64,000 nt of DNA from Gammaproteobacteria bacterium (GCA_021151835.1 JAGKWO010000035.1:50009-114008); one strand, 5' to 3'; positions 17,787 through 26,689 are shown, counted from the stretch's first letter. Made by a program: numbers and translations. Notes: generated by a model from the letters alone, not told the origin.

Positions 17787-18377
17787 TTATTTCTTTGGGT
17801 CTGTGTGCAAATTTTTCATCGCTGAATTCCAGTCGCCTTTAATTGCTTCTGGTGTAAATTTAACCGCGCGGGCGATAGCATCTTCAATCAACTCTTGTTC
17901 GGAAGAGGGCGCGCGTTTCAATACAAAATTTGCAACCAATGGTGCTGCACCAGGATGGCCAATTCCCAAACGCAAGCGCGGGAAATTCTGGTTATTGCCG
18001 AGTGCGGCAATAATATCACGCAAACCATTATGGCCACCGTGGCCGCCGCCTTGTTTAAAGCGGGCAACGCCGGGTGCCAGATCCAGCTCATCGTGGGCGA
18101 CAAGAATGGCAGCGGGGGGAATTTTAAAAAAATTCGCCAGTGCGCCCACTGATTGCCCGCTGCGATTCATATAGGTGGTGGGGATCAGCAAGCGTAAATC
18201 TTGCCCCTGGAAATTGGTGCGTGCGGTGTAACCAAAATATTTGTTGTCGGGTACCAGTGATACCCCCAGGGTGCGCGCGAATTCTTCAACAAAATCCTGC
18301 CCGGCATTGTGACGGGTGCGTTCATATTCGCTGCCCGGATTGCCAAGTCCAACAATTAATTGAATTGCATTGCTCAT
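17787..18377 (-). CDS. pth: Peptidyl-tRNA hydrolase
   Basis: A 196-residue protein of usual bacterial length that recycles peptidyl-tRNAs released from stalled ribosomes. The N-terminal motif is VGLGNPGSEYERTRHNAG with the catalytic His at residue 23. The conserved HDELDL is near residue 95, and GGGHGGHNGLRDI lines the tRNA-binding face. The order prs-rplY-pth is standard for gammaproteobacteria, and pth is probably read with rplY. A hairpin between them at 18456-18492 could make this partly separate. Confidence 0.97.
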   Translation of the reverse strand: MSNAIQLIVGLGNPGSEYERTRHNAGQDFVEEFARTLGVSLVPDNKYFGYTARTNFQGQDLRLLIPTTYMNRSGQSVGALANFFKIPPAAILVAHDELDLAPGVARFKQGGGHGGHNGLRDIIAALGNNQNFPRLRLGIGHPGAAPLVANFVLKRAPSSEQELIEDAIARAVKFTPEAIKGDWNSAMKNLHTDPKK

Positions 18378-18455
18378 TTGTAATTTCCGGATTCCGATTC
18401 AAAAGTGACTATTTCAACGTATCTGGTCGCTATTTTTAAATGGCACAGAGTATAA

Positions 18456-18492
18456 ATAAAAAAGGGCGGGGTCCGAAGACGCCGCCCTTTTG
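18456..18492 (-). terminator. Hairpin between rplY and pth
   Basis: AAAAGGGCGG and CCGCCCTTTT arms with an 11-base loop, followed on the minus strand by a T/A-rich run. It probably ends or attenuates the prs-rplY transcript before pth. Confidence 0.75.
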
Positions 18493-18507
18493 GCATTCCA
18501 GCGAGAA

Positions 18508-19116
18508 TTAAGCTTCTTCGCCTTCTGCGCCACCTTTCGGCTTAACGATAGTAGCAACAGCCAGGTCGTGGTCTGCACCTTTTTGCAGGTCAGCAGAAAC
18601 AACGCCGGTTGGCAGTTTCAGATCGCTGATATGCAGGATGGTGCCCACTTCAGCGCTTGCCAGATCAACTTCGATGAACTCAGGCAGTTGATGTGGAAGA
18701 CAGATGATGTCCAGTTGGGTCAGGTTGTGAACCACTTTACCGCCCTGGATTTTCACGCCTTTTGAAGTTGCTTCATTGATGAAGTGCAGCGGTACGTGAG
18801 TGTGTACCTTGGTTGACTTGTCAATGCGCAGGAAGTCCAGGTGCAGAACAACTGGCTTGGATGGGTGGCGTTGAACATCTTTCAGGATCACGTCTTCAGC
18901 AGCGCCGTCTACATTCAGGCTGATGATGTGTGAGTAGAAAGCTTCGCTTTCCAAATGCTTAACCAGTTCTTTGTGGGAAACGCTTACGCTTGCTGGTTCT
19001 TTTTTGCCGCCGTAAATAACAGCAGGAACCTGATCAGCCAAACGACGCAGGCGGCGGCTCGCACCTTTCCCCAAATCGTTACGGGCAGTTGCATCTAATT
19101 TAAAGTCTTCAGACAT
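18508..19116 (-). CDS. rplY: 50S ribosomal protein L25 / general stress protein Ctc
   Basis: A 202-residue long form of L25. The N-terminal 5S rRNA-binding L25 domain spans about residues 1-95 (FKLDATARNDLGKGASRRLRR, VPAVIYGGKKEPASVSVSHKEL). A TL5/Ctc-type C-terminal beta domain follows (VHTHVPLHFINEATSKGVKIQGG, CLPHQLPEFIEVDLASAEVG), and a low-complexity Gly/Glu tail ends it. GAGGAC lies upstream of the ATG. It starts only 51 bp after the premature end of prs, so both are likely on one transcript. Confidence 0.97.
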   Translation of the reverse strand: MSEDFKLDATARNDLGKGASRRLRRLADQVPAVIYGGKKEPASVSVSHKELVKHLESEAFYSHIISLNVDGAAEDVILKDVQRHPSKPVVLHLDFLRIDKSTKVHTHVPLHFINEATSKGVKIQGGKVVHNLTQLDIICLPHQLPEFIEVDLASAEVGTILHISDLKLPTGVVSADLQKGADHDLAVATIVKPKGGAEGEEA

Positions 19117-19167
19117 TTTTCCGTCCTCAATTTTCCGTACAGATCCGCGACCAGAACCTGACGGGTT

Positions 19168-19917
19168 TCAATGGGTACAGTAAGCCACTACGCGCTTGGC
19201 GCCGTGCTGTTTCAAGGCTTTGGCGGCGCTGCACAAGGTGCCGGCAGTATCGATAATGTCATCCACCAGTAAACAGGTGCGACCTTCGATTTCACCGATA
19301 ATGTGCATCACTTCGGCCACATTGGCGCGCGGGCGGCGTTTATCGATGATTGCCAGGTCGATTCCCAATTGCTTGGCCACAGCGCGGGCGCGCACTACGC
19401 CACCAATATCGGGCGATACTACGATCAGGTCTTCAAATTTTTGCTGTTCAATATCTTCCAGCAGCACCGGTGAGCCGTAGACGTTATCTACCGGCACATC
19501 AAAAAAGCCCTGGATTTGTTCGGCGTGCAGGTCAACGGTGAGGACGCGGTCAACACCGACGCCTACCATCATGTCGGCAACAACTTTGGCGGTGATGGGG
19601 ACACGGGCGGAACGCACACGGCGATCCTGGCGCGCGTAGCCGAAGTAGGGTACTACGGCGGTGATACGGCCAGCAGACGCACGGCGCAGTGCATCTACCA
19701 TCACAATTAATTCCATCAGGTTGTCGTTGGTCGGGGCGCAAGTAGATTGCACTACAAAGACATCGCGGCCGCGCACGTTTTCATTCAGCTCGACCGCGAT
19801 TTCGCCATCGGAGAATTGCGACACTGAAACGTCACCCAGCGGGCGCCCCAGGTGCCCCACAATTTTTTTGGCGAGTTCGGGATTTGCGTTGCCGGTAAAG
19901 ACCATTAAGTCAGTCAC
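19168..19917 (-). CDS. prs: Ribose-phosphate pyrophosphokinase, C-terminally truncated
   Basis: PRPP synthetase makes PRPP from ribose-5-phosphate and ATP. The 249-residue product starts at a GTG (MTDLMVFTGN..., AAAGG upstream; an ATG at 19905 is the alternative). Intact are the ATP/Mg loop with DLHAEQIQGFFD, the flexible-loop PYFGYARQDRRVRSARVPI, DKRRPRANV, and the ribose-phosphate loop DDIIDTAGT (219-227). The frame stops at VAYCTH, exactly where family members continue with P-[VI]-[LF]-SG and about 65 more residues to roughly 313. Those residues form the last strands and helices of the C-terminal domain and part of the hexamer interface. The missing part is not in another frame, since rplY begins 51 bp later. 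The gene is normally essential. Confidence 0.85.
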   Translation of the reverse strand: MTDLMVFTGNANPELAKKIVGHLGRPLGDVSVSQFSDGEIAVELNENVRGRDVFVVQSTCAPTNDNLMELIVMVDALRRASAGRITAVVPYFGYARQDRRVRSARVPITAKVVADMMVGVGVDRVLTVDLHAEQIQGFFDVPVDNVYGSPVLLEDIEQQKFEDLIVVSPDIGGVVRARAVAKQLGIDLAIIDKRRPRANVAEVMHIIGEIEGRTCLLVDDIIDTAGTLCSAAKALKQHGAKRVVAYCTH

Positions 19918-20061
19918 GTCAGATACCTTTGCTGATTGCCGGTAGATAAAAGCCAGAGTCGAGTGTCTATCTGCGCGAAGCAGGTTTTTTACCCTTGGGA
20001 TTTTAGCGGAATACGCGCCAAACACCGGGAATTTATTAACGAGGGAATCTGAAGATAAAAA

Positions 20062-20136
20062 TGGCAGGGGCGGAAGGACTCGAACCTACGAATGGCGGGA
20101 TCAAAACCCGCTGCCTTACCACTTGGCGACGCCCCT
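20062..20136 (-). tRNA. tRNA-Gln(UUG)
   Basis: A 75-nt cloverleaf on the minus strand. The acceptor stem pairs AGGGGCG with CGCCCCT, the discriminator is G, and CCA is encoded. The anticodon loop TTTTGAT gives anticodon TTG, which reads CAA. The TTCGAGTCC T-arm is present. Its place between ispE and prs is the usual gammaproteobacterial order. Confidence 0.97.
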
Positions 20137-20149
20137 GTTGTGACTTGAT

Positions 20150-20995
20150 TCAGATATCTGGAAGCAGTTTGTAGAGCGGTGATTGGTTAACACCTTGTGC
20201 TACAAAACCGGGCAGATGTTTAGGCAATTGCGCCTGCACCTGTTGTGCTTTTTCTGCCGACTCAAAGCTTGCAAAAACGCAGGCTCCGGTTCCAGTCATC
20301 TTCGCGTTGCGATCAAATTTCTGTAGCCAGGTAATTGCTTCATTCACTGCTGGATAAAGCGTTTTTACCAGGGCTTCGCAGTCATTTTTACCGCCCCGCT
20401 CAAGGAAGGCCGCCACTTTAATGGCCGACGTATCTCTTGTCAAATCTTTGTGACAAAAAATTTCTGCGGTGGATACATGGCAATCAGGTTGCACAACCAG
20501 AAACCATTTTGCTGGAGTTTTGACAGGCAAAAGCTGTTCGCCCACCCCTTCGGCCCACGCAGTTTGTGCATTGATGAAGACGGGAACATCGGCGCCCAGT
20601 GTTAAACCTATCGCCTGTAGCTGTTCTTTGCCCAGATTGCAGCCCCATAAATGGTTGAGTGCGACTAGCGTGGTGGCGGCATTACTGCTGCCACCGCCAA
20701 TTCCGCCGCCCATGGGCAAGCGTTTTTCCAATTGGATATCTACCCCGGCATTGGCGGGTTTGAATGGTTCGAGCGCGCGCACGGCTTTGATAATCAGATT
20801 TTGCTCAAAGGTAACGCCGGGGATTTCCGGTTGCAGGGTGATCCGGTTATCAATGTTGGGGGTGAAACTGAGGGTATCGCCATAGTCGAGCAATTGAAAC
20901 AAGGTTTGCAGGTTGTGGTAACCATCAGCGCGGCGACCGGTGATATGCAGGAACAAATTCAGCTTTGCCGGCGAGAGCAGGGTTAAGGTCGTCAT
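20150..20995 (-). CDS. ispE: 4-diphosphocytidyl-2-C-methyl-D-erythritol kinase
   Basis: A 281-residue GHMP-family kinase of the MEP isoprenoid pathway that phosphorylates CDP-methylerythritol. Visible motifs are the N-terminal SPAKLNLFLHITGRRADGYHNLQTLF (lysine and histidine of the substrate site), the glycine-rich ATP loop PMGGGIGGGSSNAATTLVALN, and the C-terminal MTGTGACVFASF. The start at 20995 gives the family-typical MTTLTLLSPAKLN; longer frames lack similarity. It lies 17 bp after lolB and 13 bp before the tRNA-Gln gene. Confidence 0.97.
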   Translation of the reverse strand: MTTLTLLSPAKLNLFLHITGRRADGYHNLQTLFQLLDYGDTLSFTPNIDNRITLQPEIPGVTFEQNLIIKAVRALEPFKPANAGVDIQLEKRLPMGGGIGGGSSNAATTLVALNHLWGCNLGKEQLQAIGLTLGADVPVFINAQTAWAEGVGEQLLPVKTPAKWFLVVQPDCHVSTAEIFCHKDLTRDTSAIKVAAFLERGGKNDCEALVKTLYPAVNEAITWLQKFDRNAKMTGTGACVFASFESAEKAQQVQAQLPKHLPGFVAQGVNQSPLYKLLPDI

Positions 20996-21012
20996 ATTTT
21001 TTAGTGCACTAC

Positions 21013-21639
21013 TTATTGTGGTTGCGCGCCGAGCTGCCATTGGCGGATAGCGAGTATCAAGCGTACATCCTGGTATTCGGCAGTGACCTTGCCGGGCAGG
21101 ACGAGGGTTTTGCCATTAAAGGTCTGGTCGCTGTAGTTGCTATAAGTGATCAGCCAATCGCCTTGCTGTAATTGCGCAATAAGCCCGGCGCTGTTTTGTT
21201 CAAGCCGGGTAATACGGCCTTTGGGGGCTGGAACGCCGCGCACCCAGTAGGCGAGCTGGGTGACGGGCAGGGTCCAGCCGAGCTGTTTCTTGATTAACGC
21301 TTCGGGCGATTTTGCCTCCTGTGCCGGTTCGCCAGTTTGCTCCAATCGCACCTTGTCAGGGGCGCCGGTGATCACCATGCGTTTTTGCCCCAGCGGGCCA
21401 CTCAGGTTGATATGGTAACCGGTATTTTCCTGCGCCCATTTAAGGCTTGCGCTGCCGCTGTCATCGGCGGTGCGAATGCCCAGCTTGCCGCTGAGTTGCC
21501 AGTGCGTAATTGCCTGGAGCTGGCGCTGGTGTTCAAGCACATTCCCCGGTGGGGTCAGGGCGGTGCGATGGGCACAAGCACTGGTTAGCAATACGATAAG
21601 TAGTAGCAAGCCTTGCGGGATAAAACGGAAATTGGTCAT
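21013..21639 (-). CDS. lolB: Outer membrane lipoprotein insertase LolB
   Basis: A 208-residue lipoprotein. The signal peptide ends in the lipobox LTSAC (Cys near residue 22). The mature part has the LolB beta-barrel blocks HWQLSGKLGIRTADDSGSASLKW, YHINLSGPLGQKRMVITG and LPVTQLAYWVRGVPAP. LolB accepts lipoproteins from LolA and inserts them in the outer membrane. Its start overlaps the TPR gene stop by four bases, which suggests coupled translation. Confidence 0.95.
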   Translation of the reverse strand: MTNFRFIPQGLLLLIVLLTSACAHRTALTPPGNVLEHQRQLQAITHWQLSGKLGIRTADDSGSASLKWAQENTGYHINLSGPLGQKRMVITGAPDKVRLEQTGEPAQEAKSPEALIKKQLGWTLPVTQLAYWVRGVPAPKGRITRLEQNSAGLIAQLQQGDWLITYSNYSDQTFNGKTLVLPGKVTAEYQDVRLILAIRQWQLGAQPQ

Positions 21640-23375
21640 AGGTCTGCCTTGAGGCGTTGTAGCGTTTTCTGGATAACAGGATCGTTTGGTGAAAGCTTGA
21701 TGCCCTCTTGCCAGATGCGCCGGGCTTCGGTTTTATCGCCAACGATCCAAAGCACTTCGCCCAAATGTGCGGCGATTTCCGCATTGGGGCCCTGGGCGAA
21801 GGCGCTGCGCAAGTGTCCCAATGCTTCCGGGTATTTGCCGATCCGGTAATTCAACCAGCCCATGGAATCCATAATGGCAGGGTCATCGGGCTTCAGGCGT
21901 AGCGCTTTTTCCAGCAAGGCCCGGGCTTCGTCATAGCGTTGGGTGCGATCAGCGAGTAAATAGCCCAGTGAATTCAGTGCGGAAACATTATCGGCATCCA
22001 GCTTGAGGATCTGGCGCAGGTCGCGCTCGGTTGCCGTCCATTGGTTGCGCTGATGGTTGAGCATGGCGCGCGCAAAGAGCAGGCGGGTACTGTTCGGGAA
22101 ATTGATCAGTCCTTCGTTCAGGATCTTATCGGCTTCCTCGGTGTGGTTGTATTTAACCAGCGTCTGGCTATGCAGTACGTATAAGGCTTCGCTTTGGTCC
22201 GGGAAGCGCAATCGCACGCGGTTCATATGTTGCTGGGCGCTGAGGAAATCCTCCTGGCGCACAAAAATTCCCAGCAAGCTCAGGGTGGCGGACAGGAAAT
22301 CATTACCGCTATCGACCTGTAGATAGTTAATGATGGCCTCCGGCCAGTCCTCGCGCGCCTCGGCGATCCGGCCCAGGTAATAATGCGCAGTCGACAGATG
22401 CTGGTCTTTATCGAGCAACTCTTCAAAGGCATTTTTTGCCGTGGTGGAATCCTTGCGCTCCAGCGCGATAATGCCGAGTGACAAGAGCATATCGCCATCA
22501 TTGGGGCGCTGTTTCACCAGTATCTGGAATTGTTCCTGTGCGAGTTCCAGGTCGTGGTGGGTCAGGATGCGCGCGTACTGCTGGCGCAAACTGGTGTTGT
22601 CGGGGTAGAACTCCAGTAGCGCGGCCATTTTGGTGATGGCTTCCTGGTCGCGCTTGAGTTGGTGCAGCAGGTTAGCCTCCAGGATGGCAGCCGGAATGCT
22701 GCGCGGGTGCAGCTTCAACGCCTGTTGCGTGAGCTTCATGGCCTCATCGTATTTGCCCTGCTGTTGCAGCAGTGCGCCGGTGCCTACCATCAACTGTTCG
22801 TTTTGGGGATGTTGCTGCAGCAGGCTGACGTAATCGTTTAACAACTGGTTGCGGTTATTGTCATCCTGGCTGGCTGCGAACGCAGCAATATTCTGGAAGA
22901 GTGGGTCGCCACCGTCCTCCATTAAGCGCCGGGAATAGTTAAAGGCATCGCGCAATTGGCCGGCTTGCATATAGGCCATGGAGGTATTCGCCAGGGCGTC
23001 TTTATTGTGCGGCGCGGCATCGACCCAGATGCGCGCCATTTCCAGGGCCAACGGGTTGTTGTTCATATAACGCGCAATCATGGTGGCGCGCTCGGCAATT
23101 TGCGGATCGCGGGTTTCGCGCGCTTGTTGAGCGTAGTTACTGAGCGCCAGGTCATATTGCGCACGGCTGCCGGCGATTTCGGCGGCGAGCAATGAATAAA
23201 GTGTTTCGGTCGGGAATGCGCGCGCGGGTTGCTCGATGCGCACTTCAACAGGCGGTTTGGGCAGGGGAATGTCACTTTCAGGCGCAGCCTGGATCCGTGC
23301 GGATTGCAAGCTGCAGCCGCTCAGGACCCAATAAAGTGTCATGCTGGAAAGGATCAGGGGGCGATGTTTGACCAT
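21636..23375 (-). CDS. TPR-repeat lipoprotein
   Basis: A 579-residue protein with a lipoprotein signal (LYWVLSGCSLQ, Cys near residue 23) followed by about a dozen tetratricopeptide repeats. Clear examples are ALNSLGYLLADRTQRYDEARALLEKALRLKPDD and IMDSMGWLNYRIGKYPEALGHLRSAF. Such proteins upstream of lolB are common in pseudomonads and relatives and probably scaffold envelope complexes; the partner is unknown. The ATG at 23375 is chosen over a TTG six bases upstream. Both lack a strong ribosome site. Confidence 0.9.
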   Translation of the reverse strand: MVKHRPLILSSMTLYWVLSGCSLQSARIQAAPESDIPLPKPPVEVRIEQPARAFPTETLYSLLAAEIAGSRAQYDLALSNYAQQARETRDPQIAERATMIARYMNNNPLALEMARIWVDAAPHNKDALANTSMAYMQAGQLRDAFNYSRRLMEDGGDPLFQNIAAFAASQDDNNRNQLLNDYVSLLQQHPQNEQLMVGTGALLQQQGKYDEAMKLTQQALKLHPRSIPAAILEANLLHQLKRDQEAITKMAALLEFYPDNTSLRQQYARILTHHDLELAQEQFQILVKQRPNDGDMLLSLGIIALERKDSTTAKNAFEELLDKDQHLSTAHYYLGRIAEAREDWPEAIINYLQVDSGNDFLSATLSLLGIFVRQEDFLSAQQHMNRVRLRFPDQSEALYVLHSQTLVKYNHTEEADKILNEGLINFPNSTRLLFARAMLNHQRNQWTATERDLRQILKLDADNVSALNSLGYLLADRTQRYDEARALLEKALRLKPDDPAIMDSMGWLNYRIGKYPEALGHLRSAFAQGPNAEIAAHLGEVLWIVGDKTEARRIWQEGIKLSPNDPVIQKTLQRLKADL

Positions 23376-23428
23376 GCTCAACCGGTGAAAGAATAGCGCG
23401 CTGGAAGGCAGCGCGGCCAGCCATCATA

Positions 23429-23962
23429 TTAAAGTCCGGTGCGCCTCGCCAGTGCAGGATAGGTATCTATTAAATTGCGCGTATAAAGATAGGTTTGCTG
23501 GATCAAATAAGCGTCACCGCTGGCGCGATGGCGTTTGATATCCAATTGTTTTGTCAGGCGTTTTTTCGCCTCGTCCCAGGCCAGGAGCTGCGCTTCGCTG
23601 GCGATCATTTCAATCGGGCTGAGGTGGAAGCTGGGGTAGATCCGCGCGGCAAAAAACAGGCGGTTCAACCAGGGGCTGTCGTGGATCCAGGCATCGCTGT
23701 AAGCGGTGATTTCCCCGAGGAACTGGTTAAGTTCAATGCAGATTTCCTGCGGGCAGCGGCCGCGCGCTTCGATTAGCTCGCGCGATATGCCGTGCACCGT
23801 CTGCGCCTGGTCGCACCAGTGTTCCCAATCCGGCTCCGGGCGAATCAGGGCGCAGTAGCGCTCGCCACTGCTTTTAACGACACCTATTTCTATCGGGTAA
23901 CTGCGCGAGCCAAAGCCTGACGCTTCTATATCAATGATGGTTGGGCAACCGTGTTTACGCAT
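23429..23962 (-). CDS. DEDDh-type 3'-5' exonuclease-like protein
   Basis: A 177-residue protein matching the DEDDh nuclease layout: D11 and E13 in IIDIEASGFG, D95 in WIHDSPWLN, and H145/D150 in HRASGDAYL. The segment YPIEIGVV(K) and HGISRELIEARG are typical of the DnaQ/RNase T fold. Substrate (DNA or RNA) cannot be told. The ATG at 23962 has GAGGAAAG upstream; the frame continues to 24166 without similarity. It lies upstream of the TPR-lolB-ispE genes on the same strand with a 53-bp gap to the TPR stretch. Confidence 0.8.
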   Translation of the reverse strand: MRKHGCPTIIDIEASGFGSRSYPIEIGVVKSSGERYCALIRPEPDWEHWCDQAQTVHGISRELIEARGRCPQEICIELNQFLGEITAYSDAWIHDSPWLNRLFFAARIYPSFHLSPIEMIASEAQLLAWDEAKKRLTKQLDIKRHRASGDAYLIQQTYLYTRNLIDTYPALARRTGL

Positions 23963-24183
23963 GTAATGTCTTTCCTCAATGTTGCGTTGCATCCTTAATA
24001 CTGCGTTTGTGTCCCCGCTATTGCGCTTGAGTATAGGTGGAGAAGCAAAAAGCAGCGCCACCCGCACGAGATAATAAAAAATGCTGTAATAAACCCGCTT
24101 TATGACAGGAATATGAGCTTGCCTCTTGTCACACCGCGCCCATGACCGGACAATACCGGCCTTCATAACGATCTGCGCCCTAC

Positions 24184-25509
24184 ATGACCCTGTTAGCTTT
24201 TGGCATTAACCATACAACTGCCCCCCTTGCCTTGCGCGAGCGGGTAGCGTTTGCGCCGGAAAACCTGCATGCCGCCATGCAGGAGGCCTGCGCCCATGCC
24301 GGTTTGGCCGAGGTGGCGATCCTGTCCACCTGTAATCGCACCGAAATTTACGCTAACAGTGAGAACGATGCGGCGACTATCCAGGCCTGGTTGGTCAGCC
24401 ACACGGCGATAGAAGCCGACGATCTCGCCAAAAGTTATTACTGCTATCAGGACCAGGAAGCCGTGCGCCATATGATGAAAGTGGCTGGCGGCCTGGATTC
24501 GCTGGTACTGGGCGAACCGCAAATTCTGGGCCAAATGAAATCAGCATTTGCCTCGGCGAAAGAAGCCGGCACCCTGGGCGCGGAATTACATGCCACTTTC
24601 CAGCAGGTTTTCAATATCGCCAAGCGTGTGCGCACCGAAACGGCGATTGGCGAGAATCCGGTATCGGTTGCCTATGCGGCCGTTAGCCTGGCGCAACAGA
24701 TCTTTTCCAACCTCAAACAGGACACTGCGCTGCTTATTGGTGCAGGGGAAACCATTGAGTTGGTTGCACGCCATCTGGCCGAGCAGGGAATCAAACATAT
24801 TATTGTGGCCAACCGCACCCTGGATCGCGCCCAGCGTTTGGCGGCTGAATTTAATGGCGAGGCGATTTTGCTGGCGGATATTCCCGAGCAATTGCACCGC
24901 GCGGATATCGTCATTTCTTCCACTGCCAGCCAATTGCCATTGTTGGGTAAAGGAGCGGTGGAATCCGCGTTGAAAAAGCGCAAGCACAAACCGATGTTCA
25001 TGCTCGATATTGCCGTGCCGCGCGATATCGAGGAGCAAGTGGGTGAGCTGGATGACGTGTATTTGTATACCGTGGATGATTTGCATGCGGTTATCGATGA
25101 AAACAAAAAATCCCGCGTTGCCGCTGCCGACCAGGCTGAGGAAATCATCAATGAAGGTGTCGAGCAATTTTTGCGGCACCAGCGTGCGCTCAATGCGGTA
25201 GCAACGGTAAAAGCCTATCGCCAGAAGGCCGAGCAAATGCGCGACGCCGAATTGCAAAAAGCGTTGCGTACCTTGCAATCCGGTGCAAATCCCGAGCAGG
25301 TTTTACAGCAACTCGCACGCAACCTGACCAACAAATTAATTCATTCGCCTACGGCGGTATTAAAAGAGGCGAGTGCCGGTTCGCGCCATCACGTGCTGCA
25401 AGTTGCGCAGGAGTTATTTGATCTAACACTCCCGGACTTGTCGTCTCCTCCGAAAGAATCTGTTAATTCCGTTGCTGACCACAGCAGCGCTGCAAGTGAG
25501 CCCCAATGA
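24184..25509 (+). CDS. hemA: Glutamyl-tRNA reductase
   Basis: A 441-residue enzyme that makes glutamate-1-semialdehyde from Glu-tRNA and NADPH, the first step of haem synthesis. The catalytic domain has the nucleophile C50 in LSTCNRTEIY, and LGEPQILGQMKSAFASA follows. The NADPH fold begins at LLIGAGETIELVARHLAEQG. The C-terminal dimer helix reads QKALRTLQSG. The stop overlaps the prfA start by four bases (ATGA), so the two are translationally coupled. Confidence 0.98.
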   Translation: MTLLAFGINHTTAPLALRERVAFAPENLHAAMQEACAHAGLAEVAILSTCNRTEIYANSENDAATIQAWLVSHTAIEADDLAKSYYCYQDQEAVRHMMKVAGGLDSLVLGEPQILGQMKSAFASAKEAGTLGAELHATFQQVFNIAKRVRTETAIGENPVSVAYAAVSLAQQIFSNLKQDTALLIGAGETIELVARHLAEQGIKHIIVANRTLDRAQRLAAEFNGEAILLADIPEQLHRADIVISSTASQLPLLGKGAVESALKKRKHKPMFMLDIAVPRDIEEQVGELDDVYLYTVDDLHAVIDENKKSRVAAADQAEEIINEGVEQFLRHQRALNAVATVKAYRQKAEQMRDAELQKALRTLQSGANPEQVLQQLARNLTNKLIHSPTAVLKEASAGSRHHVLQVAQELFDLTLPDLSSPPKESVNSVADHSSAASEPQ

Positions 25510-26588
25510 AAGCATCGATTTTAGAAAAACTGGATCGCCTTAAGGAACGCTACGAAGAAGTAAGCGCACTTCTGTCTGAATCCGACGTGATCAACAATCA
25601 AAACCGGTTTCGCGATTTGTCCAAAGAATACGCGGAACTGGAACCGGTAGTGCAAGGTTACAAAGCCTATTTGCAATTGCTTGCCGATATTGAAGAAGCC
25701 AAACACCTGTTGGTGGACGGCGATGACGATATGAAAGACATGGCCGCAGAAGAATTAAAAGACTGCGAAGCGCGGCTTGAGCCGATGCAACTGGATTTGC
25801 AAAAATTATTGTTGCCAAAAGATCCCAATGACGAGAAAAACTGTTACCTCGAAATTCGCGCCGGCACTGGCGGCGATGAAGCGGCTATTTTCTCCGGCGA
25901 TTTATTCCGCATGTATTCCCGTTACGCGGAAACCCAGGGCTGGCGTGTTGAAGTATTGAGCCAGAACGAAGGTGAGCACGGCGGCTTTAAAGAAATTATT
26001 ACGCTGGTAAGCGGGCAGGGCGTGTATTCAAAATTAAAATTTGAATCCGGTGCGCACCGAGTGCAACGCGTTCCTGAAACGGAATCGCAAGGCCGTATCC
26101 ATACGTCCGCTTGCACCGTGGCGGTAATGCCGGAAGCGGATGAATTGGAAGAAGTGAATATCAACAAAGCCGATTTGCGTATCGATACCTTCCGCGCCTC
26201 CGGCGCCGGCGGCCAGCACGTTAACAAAACCGATTCCGCGATTCGTATTGTGCACTTGCCGACTGGTTTGGTAGTGGAATGCCAGGACGAGCGCTCGCAA
26301 CACAAAAACCGCGCGCGCGCGATGAGTTTGCTGGCAACCAAATTAAAAACCATGCAGGAAGATGCCGCGCATAAATCCATGGCCGATGAGCGCCGCAACC
26401 TGGTCGGTTCCGGTGACCGTTCAGAACGTATTCGCACGTACAATTATCCGCAGGGCCGGGTGACGGATCACCGTATCAACCTCACGTTGTACTCGCTGGA
26501 TGCCATTATGCAGGGCGATTTGAATCCGGTTGTTGAACCGCTTGCGCATGAATATCAAGCGGACCAATTAGCGGCCATCGCGGATTAA
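25506..26588 (+). CDS. prfA: Peptide chain release factor 1
   Basis: A 360-residue release factor that reads UAA and UAG. The GGQ tripeptide is at residues 235-237 inside RASGAGGQHVNKTDSAIRI. The domain 2 block AGTGGDEAAIFSGDLFRMY and the RVPETESQGRIHTSACTVAVMPE segment are RF1/RF2 hallmarks. The N-terminal coiled region and length favour RF1, as does the place after hemA. No programmed frameshift, which prfB would show, is present. Confidence 0.98.
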   Translation: MKASILEKLDRLKERYEEVSALLSESDVINNQNRFRDLSKEYAELEPVVQGYKAYLQLLADIEEAKHLLVDGDDDMKDMAAEELKDCEARLEPMQLDLQKLLLPKDPNDEKNCYLEIRAGTGGDEAAIFSGDLFRMYSRYAETQGWRVEVLSQNEGEHGGFKEIITLVSGQGVYSKLKFESGAHRVQRVPETESQGRIHTSACTVAVMPEADELEEVNINKADLRIDTFRASGAGGQHVNKTDSAIRIVHLPTGLVVECQDERSQHKNRARAMSLLATKLKTMQEDAAHKSMADERRNLVGSGDRSERIRTYNYPQGRVTDHRINLTLYSLDAIMQGDLNPVVEPLAHEYQADQLAAIAD

Positions 26589-26607
26589 TTTTTATTCTTA
26601 TATCAAT

Positions 26608-26680
26608 TGTAGGTTGGGCAGCAATGCCCAACATGGTTTTCCCGAACTAAAATGTGTTGGGCATTGCTGCCCAACCTACA
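26608..26680. repeat. Perfect 26-bp inverted repeat (REP/MITE-like) between prfA and prmC
   Basis: Arms at 26608-26633 and 26655-26680 are exact reverse complements, each containing GTAGGTTGGGCA and a GCAATGCCCAA core, around a 21-base loop. Each arm also holds its own smaller dyad (TTGGGCAGCAATGCCCAA). The element splits hemA-prfA from prmC and its right end is only 9 bp before the prmC ATG. The GTAGGTTGGGC theme is known from interspersed repeats in several bacteria. No transposase is present. Confidence 0.85.
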
Positions 26681-26689
26681 GTGAATTTT

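Noticed and set aside
24586..25278. Long open frame on the minus strand opposite hemA (230 codons).
   Set aside because: It lies wholly antisense to a clearly conserved gene, has no family motif, and its openness follows from hemA codon use.
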